Assembly: GCA_049273695.1 (NCBI GenBank)
Contig: JBASRE010000059.1
Coordinates: 1 to 64,000, forward strand
Origin: UBA11740 sp049273695
GTDB taxonomy: Bacteria > Acidobacteriota > Blastocatellia > Pyrinomonadales > Pyrinomonadaceae
Reading direction: 5' to 3'
Length of the DNA stretch: 64,000 nucleotides
Part shown: piece by piece, positions 16,988-26,569 of the stretch
Layout: every line of letters starts with the position of its first letter
Position numbering within the stretch: position 1 is the stretch's first letter
The notes under the pieces: model-generated
What the model saw: only the letters and a program-made list of their open reading frames with translations
What the model was told of the DNA's origin: nothing
The model's database searches: none
Made by a program: the position numbers and the translations under genes

Positions 16988-18373
16988 TTTTTGCTAGGGC
17001 TAGTATTGGTCGGCAGCGCTCTGCTACCCGCAGCCGCCGCATTCGCGCAGGCACCGCCGCCGACAATAACGCAGCAGCCACCAGCCGCTCCCCAATCAAA
17101 TGATCTGCAGAGTCTGATCACGCGGCAGGCTTCGCTCGTCACCGAATTTGAAGTTAACGGCCTGAAAGTTTTGTTCAAGCGTCGCGAAGGCGGCCAGAGC
17201 GTCGCCGCCGGCCTGTTTATCAAAGGCGGATCGCGCAATATCACGGCTTCAAACGCAGGCGTGGAAAACCTGATGCTGCAAGTCGCCACCGAAGCCAGCG
17301 CCGGCTATCCACGCGAACGTCTGCGTTCAGAACTGGCGCGCACCGGGACCGTTATCACTTCGAGCGACAACTATGATTATTCCGTGCTGTCGATGACCTC
17401 GACGCGCACCAACTTCGACAGCATGTGGACCGTATTCACGGACATCGCGCTGCGCCCCGCCTTTACAAAAGAAGATTTCGATTTGGCAAAGACGCGCGCG
17501 CTGGCCTCCCTCGCCGATGATTCGGACGATCCGGACACGTACCTGCAAAGACTGCAGGAGCACACCGCTTATGCCGGTCATCCTTACCTGAATCGTCCCG
17601 AAGGCACCGTTGAATCCGTTTCGCGGCTGACCCTCGAAGACATCCGGCGCTATCACCAGCAAGTAATGGAAACGTCGCGGCTGCTGCTCGTCGTCGTCGG
17701 CGATCTCAACGTAAATCAACTGCGTCAGCAGATCACAAATTCGTTCGGCAAACTCCCGCGCGGAAGCTATCGCGCCGATTCGGTGCCGCAACTTTCGTTT
17801 AACTCGCCGACCGTCAATGTCACTGAGCGCTCTTTGCCGACAAACTATGTGCAGGGGTTGTTCGCCGCGCCGCCGCTGACTTCACCGGATATTTATCCGA
17901 TGGAGATTGCGTCGGCGATGCTGCGTGACCGCGTGTTTGAAGAAGTACGCGTTAAGCGAAACCTTTCGTACGCGCCCAGCGCATTTCTATCCAGCCAGGC
18001 GGCGAACGTGGGCGGGATCTACGTGAGCGCGGTCGATGCTAACCAGGCCGTGCGCGTGATGCTCGATGAGATTCGGCGACTGCAGACACAGCCGCTCGAT
18101 CAAACCGACATCACGGGCGTCGTCTCGCAATACCTGACGTCGTATTACCTGGGGCAAGAGACCAACGCGGCGCAGGCTGCGAACCTTGCTGAGTGGGAGT
18201 TGATCGGCGGCGGCTGGCGAAATTCATTCGAGACGATCGCCAAGCTTCGTTCCGTTGCACCAGCCGACGTGCAGCGCGTCGCGCAGAAGTACATGCGTAA
18301 CATTCGCTTCGTCGTGCTCGGCAATCCAACCCAAATCGACAAGAACATTTTCACCGGCCAGGCGGGAATCTGA
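16928..18373 (+). CDS. M16 peptidase-like protein, non-catalytic partner
   Basis: A 481-residue product. At the place of HxxEH it has NAGVENLMLQ, so the zinc ligands are lost. The rest of the two-domain M16 fold is intact (FTKEDFDLAK; HPYLNRPEGT; VSRLTLEDIRRYHQQV; VVVGDLN). It should pair with the catalytic neighbour upstream. The start is uncertain. ATG 16928 gives a 14-residue lead before a second Met (16970), and this lead (FVNVRCQMPNVR) is encoded by intergenic word repeats. The signal segment LFLLGLVLVGSALLPAAAAFA follows. No clear ribosome site at either start. Confidence 0.88.
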   Translation: MRNSDTKFVNVRCQMPNVRLFLLGLVLVGSALLPAAAAFAQAPPPTITQQPPAAPQSNDLQSLITRQASLVTEFEVNGLKVLFKRREGGQSVAAGLFIKGGSRNITASNAGVENLMLQVATEASAGYPRERLRSELARTGTVITSSDNYDYSVLSMTSTRTNFDSMWTVFTDIALRPAFTKEDFDLAKTRALASLADDSDDPDTYLQRLQEHTAYAGHPYLNRPEGTVESVSRLTLEDIRRYHQQVMETSRLLLVVVGDLNVNQLRQQITNSFGKLPRGSYRADSVPQLSFNSPTVNVTERSLPTNYVQGLFAAPPLTSPDIYPMEIASAMLRDRVFEEVRVKRNLSYAPSAFLSSQAANVGGIYVSAVDANQAVRVMLDEIRRLQTQPLDQTDITGVVSQYLTSYYLGQETNAAQAANLAEWELIGGGWRNSFETIAKLRSVAPADVQRVAQKYMRNIRFVVLGNPTQIDKNIFTGQAGI

Positions 18374-18379
18374 CTTTAA

Positions 18380-18482
18380 AGTAGCGTCCTGTTTTTCCTT
18401 TGCGATCCTTTGCGACTTTGCGTCTTTGCGTGAATTGGCTTTTTGGAACAAGGCTGGTTCACGCAAAGGCGCTAAGACGCAC
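18380..18482. repeat. Word array with 11-bp inverted repeat
   Basis: Repeated tttgcg/cgcaaag words. ctttgcgtgaa (18424-18434) pairs exactly with ttcacgcaaag (18458-18468). It lies between the M16 pair and the serine hydrolase gene; no gene is present. Confidence 0.65.
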
Positions 18483-18510
18483 AGCAGTTCGACCTTAAGT
18501 TTTTTTAAAA

Positions 18511-20641
18511 ATGAAGTTGTTCAAATCGAGCCTCACGACCTTACTAATCGTGTGCACGCTGGTGATGTCGCCGCCGGCGATTGCGACGGCGCAACGTCGT
18601 TCATCGCCCGTGATGTACACCGGAAAGCTTTTCTTCTTCGAACAGTTCGTTAAGAACCAGATGGAGAAGGACAAGATTCCAGGACTCACAATCGGCTTCA
18701 TCAAGGACAATCAGACGTGGATCAAGGGTTTCGGTTATGCGGATCTGGAAAAGAAAGTCCCGGCAACTGCCGAGTCCGCTTATCGCTTGGCGTCTGTGAC
18801 GAAAACGATGACCGGAACGGCCATCATGCAGTTGGTCGAGCGTGGAAAGCTCAAACTCGACGAAGAGATTCAGACCTACGTTCCCCACTCCGAAACAGAA
18901 ATGGCCGGTGACCATCAGGCAACTGCTATTGCATTTGGGCGGTGGCCAGACCGGATCGGGAATTGGGCCTGACGCGGTTACGCCGCGGGAAGTCGTCGCT
19001 CGAATTTCCAAATATCCGATCAAAAACGAGCCCGGCGTTAAGTTCGATTACCAAACCAGCGGTTACAACTTGCTGGGCGCGGCGATAGAAGAAGTTTCGG
19101 GCAAATCTTTCGACGAATACTTGCGCGAAAATATCTGGACGCCCCTCGGCATGAAAGATACGCGCATAGACAGCGCGAAGTTAACGGTTCCCAACCGTGT
19201 CGAGCGCTATGAATTAGTAAATGGTGAAATCAAGAAAGCGCCGTACATAGATGTCAGCTCAAGGTTCGCGGGCGGCGGCGTGATCGGGACCGTGCCGGAC
19301 ATGCTGCGCTGGGCCCACAACCTCGAGCGGAGCGGAATCCTTTCACGCGCATCGCTCGACCTGATGTTCACGCCCGTCGCGGATAAGCGTGGACGGTACG
19401 TCGGGATCGATGACGGCACGTGGTACTACACCCTCGGCTGGCAGGTATTCCCCGTCAATGGTCAATACGTTTTCTACAACGACGGCGGGCAAACCGGGAC
19501 AAACACAATGGTCCTGCACATCCCGGCGCAGAATCTGACGATCGCCTTTGCGTGTAATCGACAGGACATCGATCGAATGCCCTACGTGAAGGCGCTTTAT
19601 GAAGCTGTGACCGACAAGCCGTGGGACATTTCGGCAAACACGAAAGATAAGAACGACGGCGCCGTCCTTCGTGGAATGACCGACACGTTCAACTACGGTT
19701 TATTCCATTTCGACCGCACGAAACAAGTTATGGGGACGGACGCGTCCGACGTGGCAAAAGCCTTCGTCTATTTCAATAAGACCGTGAACCGTGATTCGTT
19801 GCGAGCTGATTTTGACGCGACGCTCACTGCAATTAACGATGGGCGTCATGCGGTCGCCGACTCAGCCTTTATCAAGGTCGGGTCACATATGGCGCATGCG
19901 CTAACCAAAAAGAACGGCCGCGAACGGATGGTGAGTTATCACACGACCGGCGCGATTCCTTTCTTTGCGGATTACATCGCGATGTACAAAGCGAATCCTC
20001 GCTATCCGGCTGAGTTGAGATTCAACGAAGCTTTTGAAAAGCTCGTGGGCAAATGGAATCAGGATTGGGCCAGCACGTGGAACGACTACACTCGTCGTTT
20101 TAATTTTACCGCCGGCTCAGATCTGAAAAATATCGAGGAGAATCTCAAGCCGCTCTTTGCGGGCGCGGAAGTCTATCCGAACCTGCTCAACCAACTTCTC
20201 GATCTGCGCCTTACGTTCGCGGCCAAAAAGGATTGGGAATCTGCCGCCACGACCGCCAGAATCGCCGCCGACTTGTATCCGCAGTCCGATCGAGCAAACG
20301 TCTTCCACGCAATTAGCCTCACGATGGTCGGCAAGAAAGACGAAGCGCGCAATGCTCTGCGCAAGGCTGTGGCGATTAGCTCAAAGGGCATTGCCAGTAC
20401 CGGAGCCTTCAATCAAATCGCGTTGGCGATAGCCGGCACCGACAAGCCCGGCGCGGCGATCGATTGGCTTTTAAATGCGACGGAGATCTATCCGAATGAC
20501 GCAAATCTGTTTGGGACGCTCGGCGATCTCTATGACACGACCGGACAATCCGAACGGGCGATCGAGAGCTATCGGAAAGCACTCGCCATCGATCCTGCGC
20601 TCGAAAAAGCGAAGGCCGGATTGAAGAAACAGAAACAGTAG
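18511..20641 (+). pseudogene. Serine hydrolase (beta-lactamase/class C-like) with TPR tail, frameshifted
   Basis: Two overlapping frames together make one protein. 18511-18972 gives a signal peptide, the family start and the catalytic SVTK (LASVTKTMTG). 18842-20641 continues with PVTIRQLLLHLGGG, YQTSGYNLLGAAIEEVSG, NDGGQTGTN and a C-terminal TPR region (about the last 130 residues). Frame one passes into frame two if one C is removed from cccc at 18883-18886 (…YVP then TPKQKWPVTIRQLL). The intact protein would be about 700 residues, secreted and penicillin-binding-protein-like. The usual YxN motif reads YQT. Either a true inactivating frameshift or an assembly error. The rest shows no other stops, so decay, if real, is recent. 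Confidence 0.75.
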
Positions 20642-21116
20642 GCTTTAACTATTCAGAAAACTTGAGCAGCTCGGGCCCTTTCATTTTCATTCCGGCGTTG
20701 ACCGGAGAGTACGAAGTCGCTCTGGCCTCACAAAAAGCATCGGGAACACTTCTCGTAGCGCCAGCCAAGGGAACGAAGATGCCGGCACACCAGCTCGAAC
20801 CTAAGCATGCCACGGTTGCAAAGGCCGGTCTTCAACCCAGCAGGATCGGCCGACTTTGTGTGGGTTCGGTGATTAAGTGAAAAGGGAGAGCTCCGATCGG
20901 ATATAGATCGCGTGTGCTTCGATGGCGCACCGCAGTTTTTAACGATTGAAAGGAATTGGAGGAACAGGTGTTAGTCAGCCTTGCGATTTGCGTTGGTCAG
21001 TTCGCTTCGCAGCAAGAGTTATCGCAAATTTGTTGGGGTGTGTCGACGGTGAAAACGATGGGTTGCCTAGGTTGGGCTTCGATCGCCGGCTGCGGGAGTA
21101 GTAGTCTTAATCCAGG
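20642..21116. other. 475-bp gap with fragment of the composite repeat
   Basis: No convincing gene. Bases 20858-20883 (tgtgtgggttcggtgattaa, then gtgaaa) are identical to the right half of the palindrome in the repeats at 38871 and 44138, so this is a truncated third copy. Short frames here start with TTG, and one ends inside the repeat. Confidence 0.6.
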
Positions 21117-22499
21117 TCATACAATTTCACTTTCCTTTCGGCTGGAGTTGCCAAGTCTACTCTGAAACACCAGGTAATAAATCGGAATCCCCAGCGCCAC
21201 AACACCTGCCCCAAGAAATGATTGTTTGGGATTGTTGGTCGCAAGCAGGATCAGTAACAAGATGGCGAGGAATAAGAAAACAATGGGCGTGGCGGGATAG
21301 CCCGGAGTCACAAATGTAATCCTGGGTGGCCGACCGCGTCGCAGCACAAATAGCGCCACCACTGTCAGCACAATAAAGACGACAACGACAAAGATGAAAT
21401 ACGAGATTATCTGATTGAAACTGCCTAGTGCCACCAGCAACGAAGCGAGTACGGCCTGCAAAGCGACCGCACGTGTGGGGGTCCCGAATCGCGGATGGAT
21501 CGATGCCGCCGTTGCAAAGAATAAGCGATCGCGGGCCATTGCAAAATAGACTCGGGGCGCTGACATCATGATTGCACCCAGGCTACTTAAAACTGCAATC
21601 GATACGATTGCCGAGAAGACCTGGCCACCAGCGCTTCCAAATAAAACCTCTCCGGCCTGCGTTGCAAACGTCTCGCCAGACGAAACGGCGTCGAGCGGGA
21701 CCAAGTAAAGAAACACTGCGCTTGTCAGAACATAGACCAGCGTGACAATCAGCACACCGTAAATCAGCGCCCGGGGCAAAGTGCGGGCCGGCTCGCGCGC
21801 TTCGCCCGCAAGCTTAGTTAAATCCCACCATCCACCAAATGAGAAGAAGGCCGCCACGATTCCGCCAGCCAGGGCCGCAGGGAGCGGAGCCGAAAGCGCC
21901 CGGCGCTCGATCAAAGGGACAAAGTTTGACCAACTACCGAGTTGAAAACCAAAGCCCCAAAGCAAGAGAAAGAGCAGCAAGCCGAGCTTGAGAATGGTTA
22001 GCCAACGCATAAGCCACCCGCTTAGTCGGACCCCGCGAATGTTGACAGCAGCAAGCGAGAGGATTGTGGCAATTGCCAGGACTTTGATCCCAATAGGTGA
22101 AAGATCGAAAACGTAGCCCGCATAACTTGCCATGCCGACGGCGAGTGCCGCTGTCAGACCTGGATCCATCACCAGGAACGCCATCCATCCGTACAAGAAG
22201 GCGAGTAATGGCCCATAAGCTTCACGTAGATAAACATAGCCGCCCCCAGCCTCTGGATATCTCGCTGCCAATTCTCCATAACAAAGAGCGCCACAAACAG
22301 CCATGGCGCCCATTACGAGCCAGACCAACAACAACAAAAGCGGCGAGCCCAGCGATTTGGCCATCCCAGCCGGCGTGAGAAAAATACCGACACCGACGAC
22401 TTCACCGACTACCAGGGCAGTGGCCGTGCGCAGGCCGATGTGTCGTTTTAGTTGGTGCGAAAATGGCAATAAGTGTTTGCTAATACAGTCAGCCGCCAA
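21117..22499 (-). CDS. Amino-acid permease, APC family
   Basis: A 460-residue integral membrane protein with about 12 hydrophobic segments. The first helix carries the APC substrate-binding signature (GEVVGVGIFLTPAGMAKSLG, near residues 32-50). The helix-3 region reads YPEAGGGYVYLREAYG, and the sequence around FFSFGGWWDLTKLAGEAREPARTLPRA fits the LAT/amino-acid exchanger branch. It would import or exchange amino acids across the inner membrane. The start is uncertain: TTG at 22499 is the only candidate before helix 1. Single gene on its strand; no riboswitch seen in the 146 bases upstream. Confidence 0.88.
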   Translation of the reverse strand: MAADCISKHLLPFSHQLKRHIGLRTATALVVGEVVGVGIFLTPAGMAKSLGSPLLLLLVWLVMGAMAVCGALCYGELAARYPEAGGGYVYLREAYGPLLAFLYGWMAFLVMDPGLTAALAVGMASYAGYVFDLSPIGIKVLAIATILSLAAVNIRGVRLSGWLMRWLTILKLGLLLFLLLWGFGFQLGSWSNFVPLIERRALSAPLPAALAGGIVAAFFSFGGWWDLTKLAGEAREPARTLPRALIYGVLIVTLVYVLTSAVFLYLVPLDAVSSGETFATQAGEVLFGSAGGQVFSAIVSIAVLSSLGAIMMSAPRVYFAMARDRLFFATAASIHPRFGTPTRAVALQAVLASLLVALGSFNQIISYFIFVVVVFIVLTVVALFVLRRGRPPRITFVTPGYPATPIVFLFLAILLLILLATNNPKQSFLGAGVVALGIPIYYLVFQSRLGNSSRKESEIV

Positions 22500-22645
22500 C
22501 GCTGGCGCCGAAACACAGTTCGAACCGAGCGAGTAGGGTTAGTAGATTACCCGTAGATCCCCCCTCTGAGAAACGCTAGCTGGCGGTGTGCCGACGAGCG
22601 CGTTCCGTCACGCCCGGTTTCCAGAACCAACGGTGTCGCAATAAA

Positions 22646-23467
22646 CTACTGTAAAGCAGCAATTACTCCGTGATTTGCGAGTCTACTACTTTCATCAAAA
22701 CCCACTCGTACGCCAGCCGCAGTAACGCCCGCCCGGAAAGCCGTATTAGCACCCGTCTGAGTAGTACCTTGCGACCACGGCGCTCTAACAGTCCTCAAGG
22801 TTATCTTCTCGATGCTCTTTGGCTCCAATTTCATTGAGCCGACATCGAGGGTTTTTTCCGCGCCATCGGTAGTCCGAGTAAACGTGAAAAGGCCGTACGC
22901 CACAAACTCGGAGTCGAACGTTCCTCCCTTTTCACCGCGCCTGCTTATTGTCATAGTCCCTTGGGACTTCGCGCTGGGTGATAATCCTAATTTTACGTTC
23001 CACTGTTGCCATTCTTTTCCGACTTGAACACTTATAGGCCGTGTGCTTTCGAGCGACAGGGCTGCCAATTCTATCGGCACGCTGGATCGACCAGCTCTCG
23101 AGAAGGTCGCAGCTTTCTGTCGTTCCACAACCGTGTCTGCGTCGCCTGTTTTCTGATCCCTAAAGGAGCCAAGCGGCACACCCTTAAAACGAACAACGCC
23201 TGAAAATGGACGTGATCCTTTATCAAAGAAATCAGCGGGGATTGTAAATTCCTCGCCAAACCGAAATCGAGTGGAGCCTTCGACCGTTTTGAGAAGGTCA
23301 TAGCCTGCTGGAACCTCGAGATCCCTTCCATAGTCTTTTGTCTGGCCCGCGGCGGGCCGAAAATCGAAACCAACAGCGAACACAGCGATCAGCATTATCG
23401 CTAAGCTGCAGCACCGGCCTTTGTGCAGCATCCTGGCTGTATAGTTTGTGGTGTGACTTCGTGTCAT
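22646..23467 (-). CDS. Secreted protein of unknown function
   Basis: A 273-residue product. ATG 23467 is chosen because a perfect AAGGAGG lies 5 bases upstream. The signal segment (CCSLAIMLIAVFAVGFDF) is followed by an all-beta-looking mature part with repeated short strands (RFRFGEEFTIPADFF, GVVRFKGVPLG, DSEFVAYGLFTFTR). The phrase DADTVVERQKAATF lies between the first two. No Cys pattern, no catalytic motif and no family recognised. Single gene between the permease and the P450. Confidence 0.65.
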   Translation of the reverse strand: MTRSHTTNYTARMLHKGRCCSLAIMLIAVFAVGFDFRPAAGQTKDYGRDLEVPAGYDLLKTVEGSTRFRFGEEFTIPADFFDKGSRPFSGVVRFKGVPLGSFRDQKTGDADTVVERQKAATFSRAGRSSVPIELAALSLESTRPISVQVGKEWQQWNVKLGLSPSAKSQGTMTISRRGEKGGTFDSEFVAYGLFTFTRTTDGAEKTLDVGSMKLEPKSIEKITLRTVRAPWSQGTTQTGANTAFRAGVTAAGVRVGFDESSRLANHGVIAALQ

Positions 23468-23584
23468 ATTTTCCTCCTTCTTTGTGAGTGCGCGAGGTCT
23501 GGCCAAAGGCAGTGAGTTTCTGTCATCCCAGTCCTCAGGAGCTTCCTAACCTCTTGAGACAGCCTCAAAGTGGTCTTTGCCCCG

Positions 23585-23827
23585 TCAATCGGACGTCGCC
23601 TTGCGAAGCATCCATCTCCTCAACGCTGGTCCCGTAAGCAATTCATTAATCCTAAGGTAAGTCGGGAATTCCCGCTTCTCCCAGATTGCTCTCTTTTTTG
23701 GAATTTCGGAGGCAAGTTCAAGTAGGGCCCACGGCATTACTACTGCCAGTTGGCGAACACAATTCAGCCTGAAACGCCGGCCACGGAAAGGAATCTCTTT
23801 ACCAAGCCGGCCCGCTGGGCATTGCTC
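23585..23827 (-). pseudogene. Possible gene remnant downstream of the P450
   Basis: An 80-codon stretch without stops on the minus strand ends at TGA 23587-23585. It reads like protein (…MPWALLELASEIPKK, EFPTYLRINELL, ALRRWMLRK) but has no start codon at its head and no ribosome site. It could be the 3' end of a truncated gene. No family recognised. The rest of 23468-23898 shows nothing. Confidence 0.25.
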
Positions 23828-23898
23828 TCAGAAAGTATCGTCCTTCGGATGACATTTGTTTGCGACCCGAACATGAGGAGGCAACGTTACATCATGCC

Positions 23899-25311
23899 TT
23901 AATTGGGATGCGGCAAGCTCACATGCATCATTAGATCGGTTGCGGGCCGCAGCGTAAGCAGTGGAATCGGAACGATGTCGCGATCGGTCGCGAGCGTTAG
24001 GGAACACCTTTGCGTGATCATTATCAGAATTAGCTGTGCTTCAAGTAATGCCATGTTCTTCCCGACGCAGGAGCGGGGTCCTGCCCCAAACGGGATATAA
24101 ACATCGGGATCACGACCGTTGTTCACGATATCGTTAAAGCGTTCCGGCAAAAATTCCCTGGGACGATTCCAGTGGCTCGGATGCCGTTGCAACGCATATG
24201 GACTAATGATTACGTCGGCCCCAGAGGGAATCGGGAAGCCGGCGATGACATCAGCCTGGATTGCTTTTCGAGGAATTAGCCATACGGCAGGATAAAGCCT
24301 CATGGTCTCGCGCAGCACCAGATTGGCATACGTCAACTTCCCCAGGTCGGACTTGTCGGGTCGGCGGCCTTGCAAGGTGACGTTACACTCCCGCTTCAAT
24401 TTCTTCTCCGCGAGTGGGTTCATTGCGATCAGATACCAAGCCCACGCAAGCGTACACGCCGTAGTCTCATGTCCGGCAAGCAAGATAGTCATGATCTCGT
24501 CGCGCAGTTGCTTGTCACTCATGCCCGCGCCATTTTCATCTCTGGCGCGAAGTAGTTCCGACAGCAGGTCAGGTGCTTCGTCAGATGAGCGGCGCCGGCT
24601 GGCAATCAGGCCCTGCACGACTTCGTCCAGATCTTTCAGTGCATTGGAGAATCGAAGATTGCGGGGCGTGGGCAGCCGCGCGGTAAAAGCGAATAGAGCG
24701 GTCATCCGGTGAATCGCATATTCAGTCGCGATGCCGAAAGCTCTTTCCACTGTCTCGGCCCGGTACGCAAAGTCTGCACCGAAAAGGCACCTGACCAGTA
24801 TGTCCAGGGTCAGACGCGACATCTCAGAAAAAATGTTGATCGGGCTCTTGCGCTCCTGTTTCAGATCCCAACGACCGAACATAGCTTCGATGGCGGAAAT
24901 AATTGCCGCTGCATATCCGTCTACACTGGCTGGTTCGAAAGCTGGGCGGGCCATTCGCCGCTGGCGCTGCCAAACCAAACCTTCACTTGTTAAGAGCCCA
25001 TCACCAATCAGCGGTTTCGCTTGCGTAAGCCCAACGCCTTTCCTGTAATTTCTATAATTATCGCGGAGTACTCGTCTAACGCCTGCCGGGCAGTTTACGA
25101 AGTAGATCCGTTTCGGCCCCATCCGAAACACTACAACGTCGCCAAAGGCTTGTAACTTTTCCAGAAAGCCGAGACGGTCCCGCTTAACATCCAGCAGGCT
25201 ACCAAGAAACGGAAGACCCCGAGGTCCCGAAGGGATTTCACCAGCACTACGAGGGGACTCCGGCGTTCCGGCTCGAATTCCATCAACGGTGTGGGGACAA
25301 GTTTTCGCCAT
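23899..25311 (-). CDS. Cytochrome P450
   Basis: Heme monooxygenase of about 470 residues. Numbering from the GTG three codons upstream, motifs are: I-helix oxygen-binding AGHETT (282-287), ExxR as ETMR (338-341), PERF at 392-395, and heme loop FGAGPRSCVG with the axial Cys at 418. It resembles CYP102/CYP4-type bacterial P450s (AGHETTACTLAWAWYLIA). No membrane anchor and no fused reductase, so it needs separate electron donors, none of which are encoded nearby. ATG 25311 is preferred over GTG 25320. It lies 3 kb downstream of the enediyne-type cassette on the same strand and might be a tailoring enzyme, but intervening genes and a hairpin separate them. Confidence 0.92.
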   Translation of the reverse strand: MAKTCPHTVDGIRAGTPESPRSAGEIPSGPRGLPFLGSLLDVKRDRLGFLEKLQAFGDVVVFRMGPKRIYFVNCPAGVRRVLRDNYRNYRKGVGLTQAKPLIGDGLLTSEGLVWQRQRRMARPAFEPASVDGYAAAIISAIEAMFGRWDLKQERKSPINIFSEMSRLTLDILVRCLFGADFAYRAETVERAFGIATEYAIHRMTALFAFTARLPTPRNLRFSNALKDLDEVVQGLIASRRRSSDEAPDLLSELLRARDENGAGMSDKQLRDEIMTILLAGHETTACTLAWAWYLIAMNPLAEKKLKRECNVTLQGRRPDKSDLGKLTYANLVLRETMRLYPAVWLIPRKAIQADVIAGFPIPSGADVIISPYALQRHPSHWNRPREFLPERFNDIVNNGRDPDVYIPFGAGPRSCVGKNMALLEAQLILIMITQRCSLTLATDRDIVPIPLLTLRPATDLMMHVSLPHPN

Positions 25312-25446
25312 AATGCCCACGTGTTACCCCGTGGGCAACACAGCGCGCTCTCAGCCAGATAACGCGGCACAGCGAGCGAGATCAAAACGGCGGCGCGAGT
25401 TGCTCTCAGGCTTCCGACACGTGTCTACGTCCCTTAATCTACTAAT

Positions 25447-25476
25447 CCCCGTGCTTCAAGTGTATGAAGCACGGGG
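25447..25476. terminator. Strong hairpin, possible terminator
   Basis: Perfect 11-bp inverted repeat ccccgtgcttc / gaagcacgggg with an 8-base loop, about 30 bases after the stop of the gene at 25509. There is no T-tract on either side, so it could instead slow transcription or protect mRNA ends. Confidence 0.45.
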
Positions 25477-25508
25477 ACTCGATGCGACCTAATTTACGTT
25501 GAGCTCTC

Positions 25509-26270
25509 TCACCGCTTCTTAAGCCTGCTGTTTTGGAGGAAAGGCATCTCGTTGACAAAGTAGCTCGGCAACCCCGTGAGTCCAGCCGGCAAATTCATCT
25601 CGGCAAAAGATACAAGGGTCGTACCTGCCTTGTCATTGCAGTCGATCGGCAAAATTCGCAACTGGATCATGCCACCCTGCTTGAAGAACGATGCCGGCGG
25701 GTTTTGCGTGAAGGCCATTTCGCCTCTGTCTGTCATCGCGACTCCGACATCCATAATATCATCAGTGCCGAACAGCGAAATCGTCGGCGCTAGTTCAGTG
25801 CGCGTGTCAGCCGCTGGTGGAATTGTCAGAAACTTGTGGCCTTTGGGCCTCCCCTTATGTTGTCGGATGATCGTCTTGTTGTTTGCCCGCACATCAAAAA
25901 TCACATCAAACTGAATCGTGGCGGGAAAGTCCTTTTTCTTTGTTTCAGAAATGATATTACTTACCGGTTGCTCTACATCCTGGGACAAAATATACAAGAT
26001 GTCTTGTTTCAGGGCCTTGGACCAAGCCGTGGCCGTCCATGCCAGGGCGATGAAATCGACTTGACGAAATCCATCGCTATTTGTGTACGCCTTCCCTCTT
26101 TCAATCAGCATGCGGCCCTGGAAATTTAGCGTTTCAAGCAGAACTTCTTCCTTATTCACTACTTGAAATAAATTGACGGCCACCTCGTGGTGGATGATGT
26201 CGATCCCCGGTCCCGGAAATCGAAGATTGTCGTGACCATCCATCATTTTCTCTTTAGAGTTTATTGGCAT
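25509..26270 (-). CDS. Unknown protein, paralogue of 26570-27088
   Basis: A 253-residue soluble product with no signal peptide. AAGGAG precedes the ATG. Its central part (ERGKAYTNSDGFRQVDF... then KKDFPATIQFDVIFDVRANN) aligns with the neighbour's (DTGNAYTNGSKKRQVDV... KDDFPAKLRFGMRYDVETP), so the two share one domain. This copy has extra C-terminal sequence of about 80 residues. It looks like a beta-rich fold. No catalytic motif and no family recognised. The two genes lie in tandem 299 bases apart and have similar leaders. Confidence 0.65.
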   Translation of the reverse strand: MPINSKEKMMDGHDNLRFPGPGIDIIHHEVAVNLFQVVNKEEVLLETLNFQGRMLIERGKAYTNSDGFRQVDFIALAWTATAWSKALKQDILYILSQDVEQPVSNIISETKKKDFPATIQFDVIFDVRANNKTIIRQHKGRPKGHKFLTIPPAADTRTELAPTISLFGTDDIMDVGVAMTDRGEMAFTQNPPASFFKQGGMIQLRILPIDCNDKAGTTLVSFAEMNLPAGLTGLPSYFVNEMPFLQNSRLKKR

Positions 26271-26569
26271 GGCTGTTTTCTCTCCTTAGTAGTTTTGGCC
26301 GCTAACTCTACTTCATCACCGCCCGCCGTTCTTCTTCCAACTTGCTAATAGTCCCTCATGTTTGTTGTCATCCAACCAGGCAACGGACGTGGCAAATATC
26401 GGTTCCCGGAGAGAAGCTCTAGTGCGACACAAGAACATTTGAAGCTGTTTCAGCAGCTTGAATGCTTGGACGCAAACACACCACCCCTCAGAACTTAAGT
26501 CCGCGCTCCTTTGTTGACTTGAGATCTTCAGGGTGGCGGTCCGCTCACCATTTGTCGATGTCCAGCAAG
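26271..26569. other. 299-bp gap between the paralogues
   Basis: Only a short minus-strand frame is seen (its 3' part 26316-26441 could encode 41 residues beginning MFLCRTRASLREPIF), without a good ribosome site. It overlaps the end of the upstream gene in full length. I would not call it. Confidence 0.3.

Noticed and set aside
20662..21165. Two short plus-strand frames with TTG starts
   Set aside because: One ends inside the dispersed repeat and the other overlaps the permease 3' end. No family resemblance.
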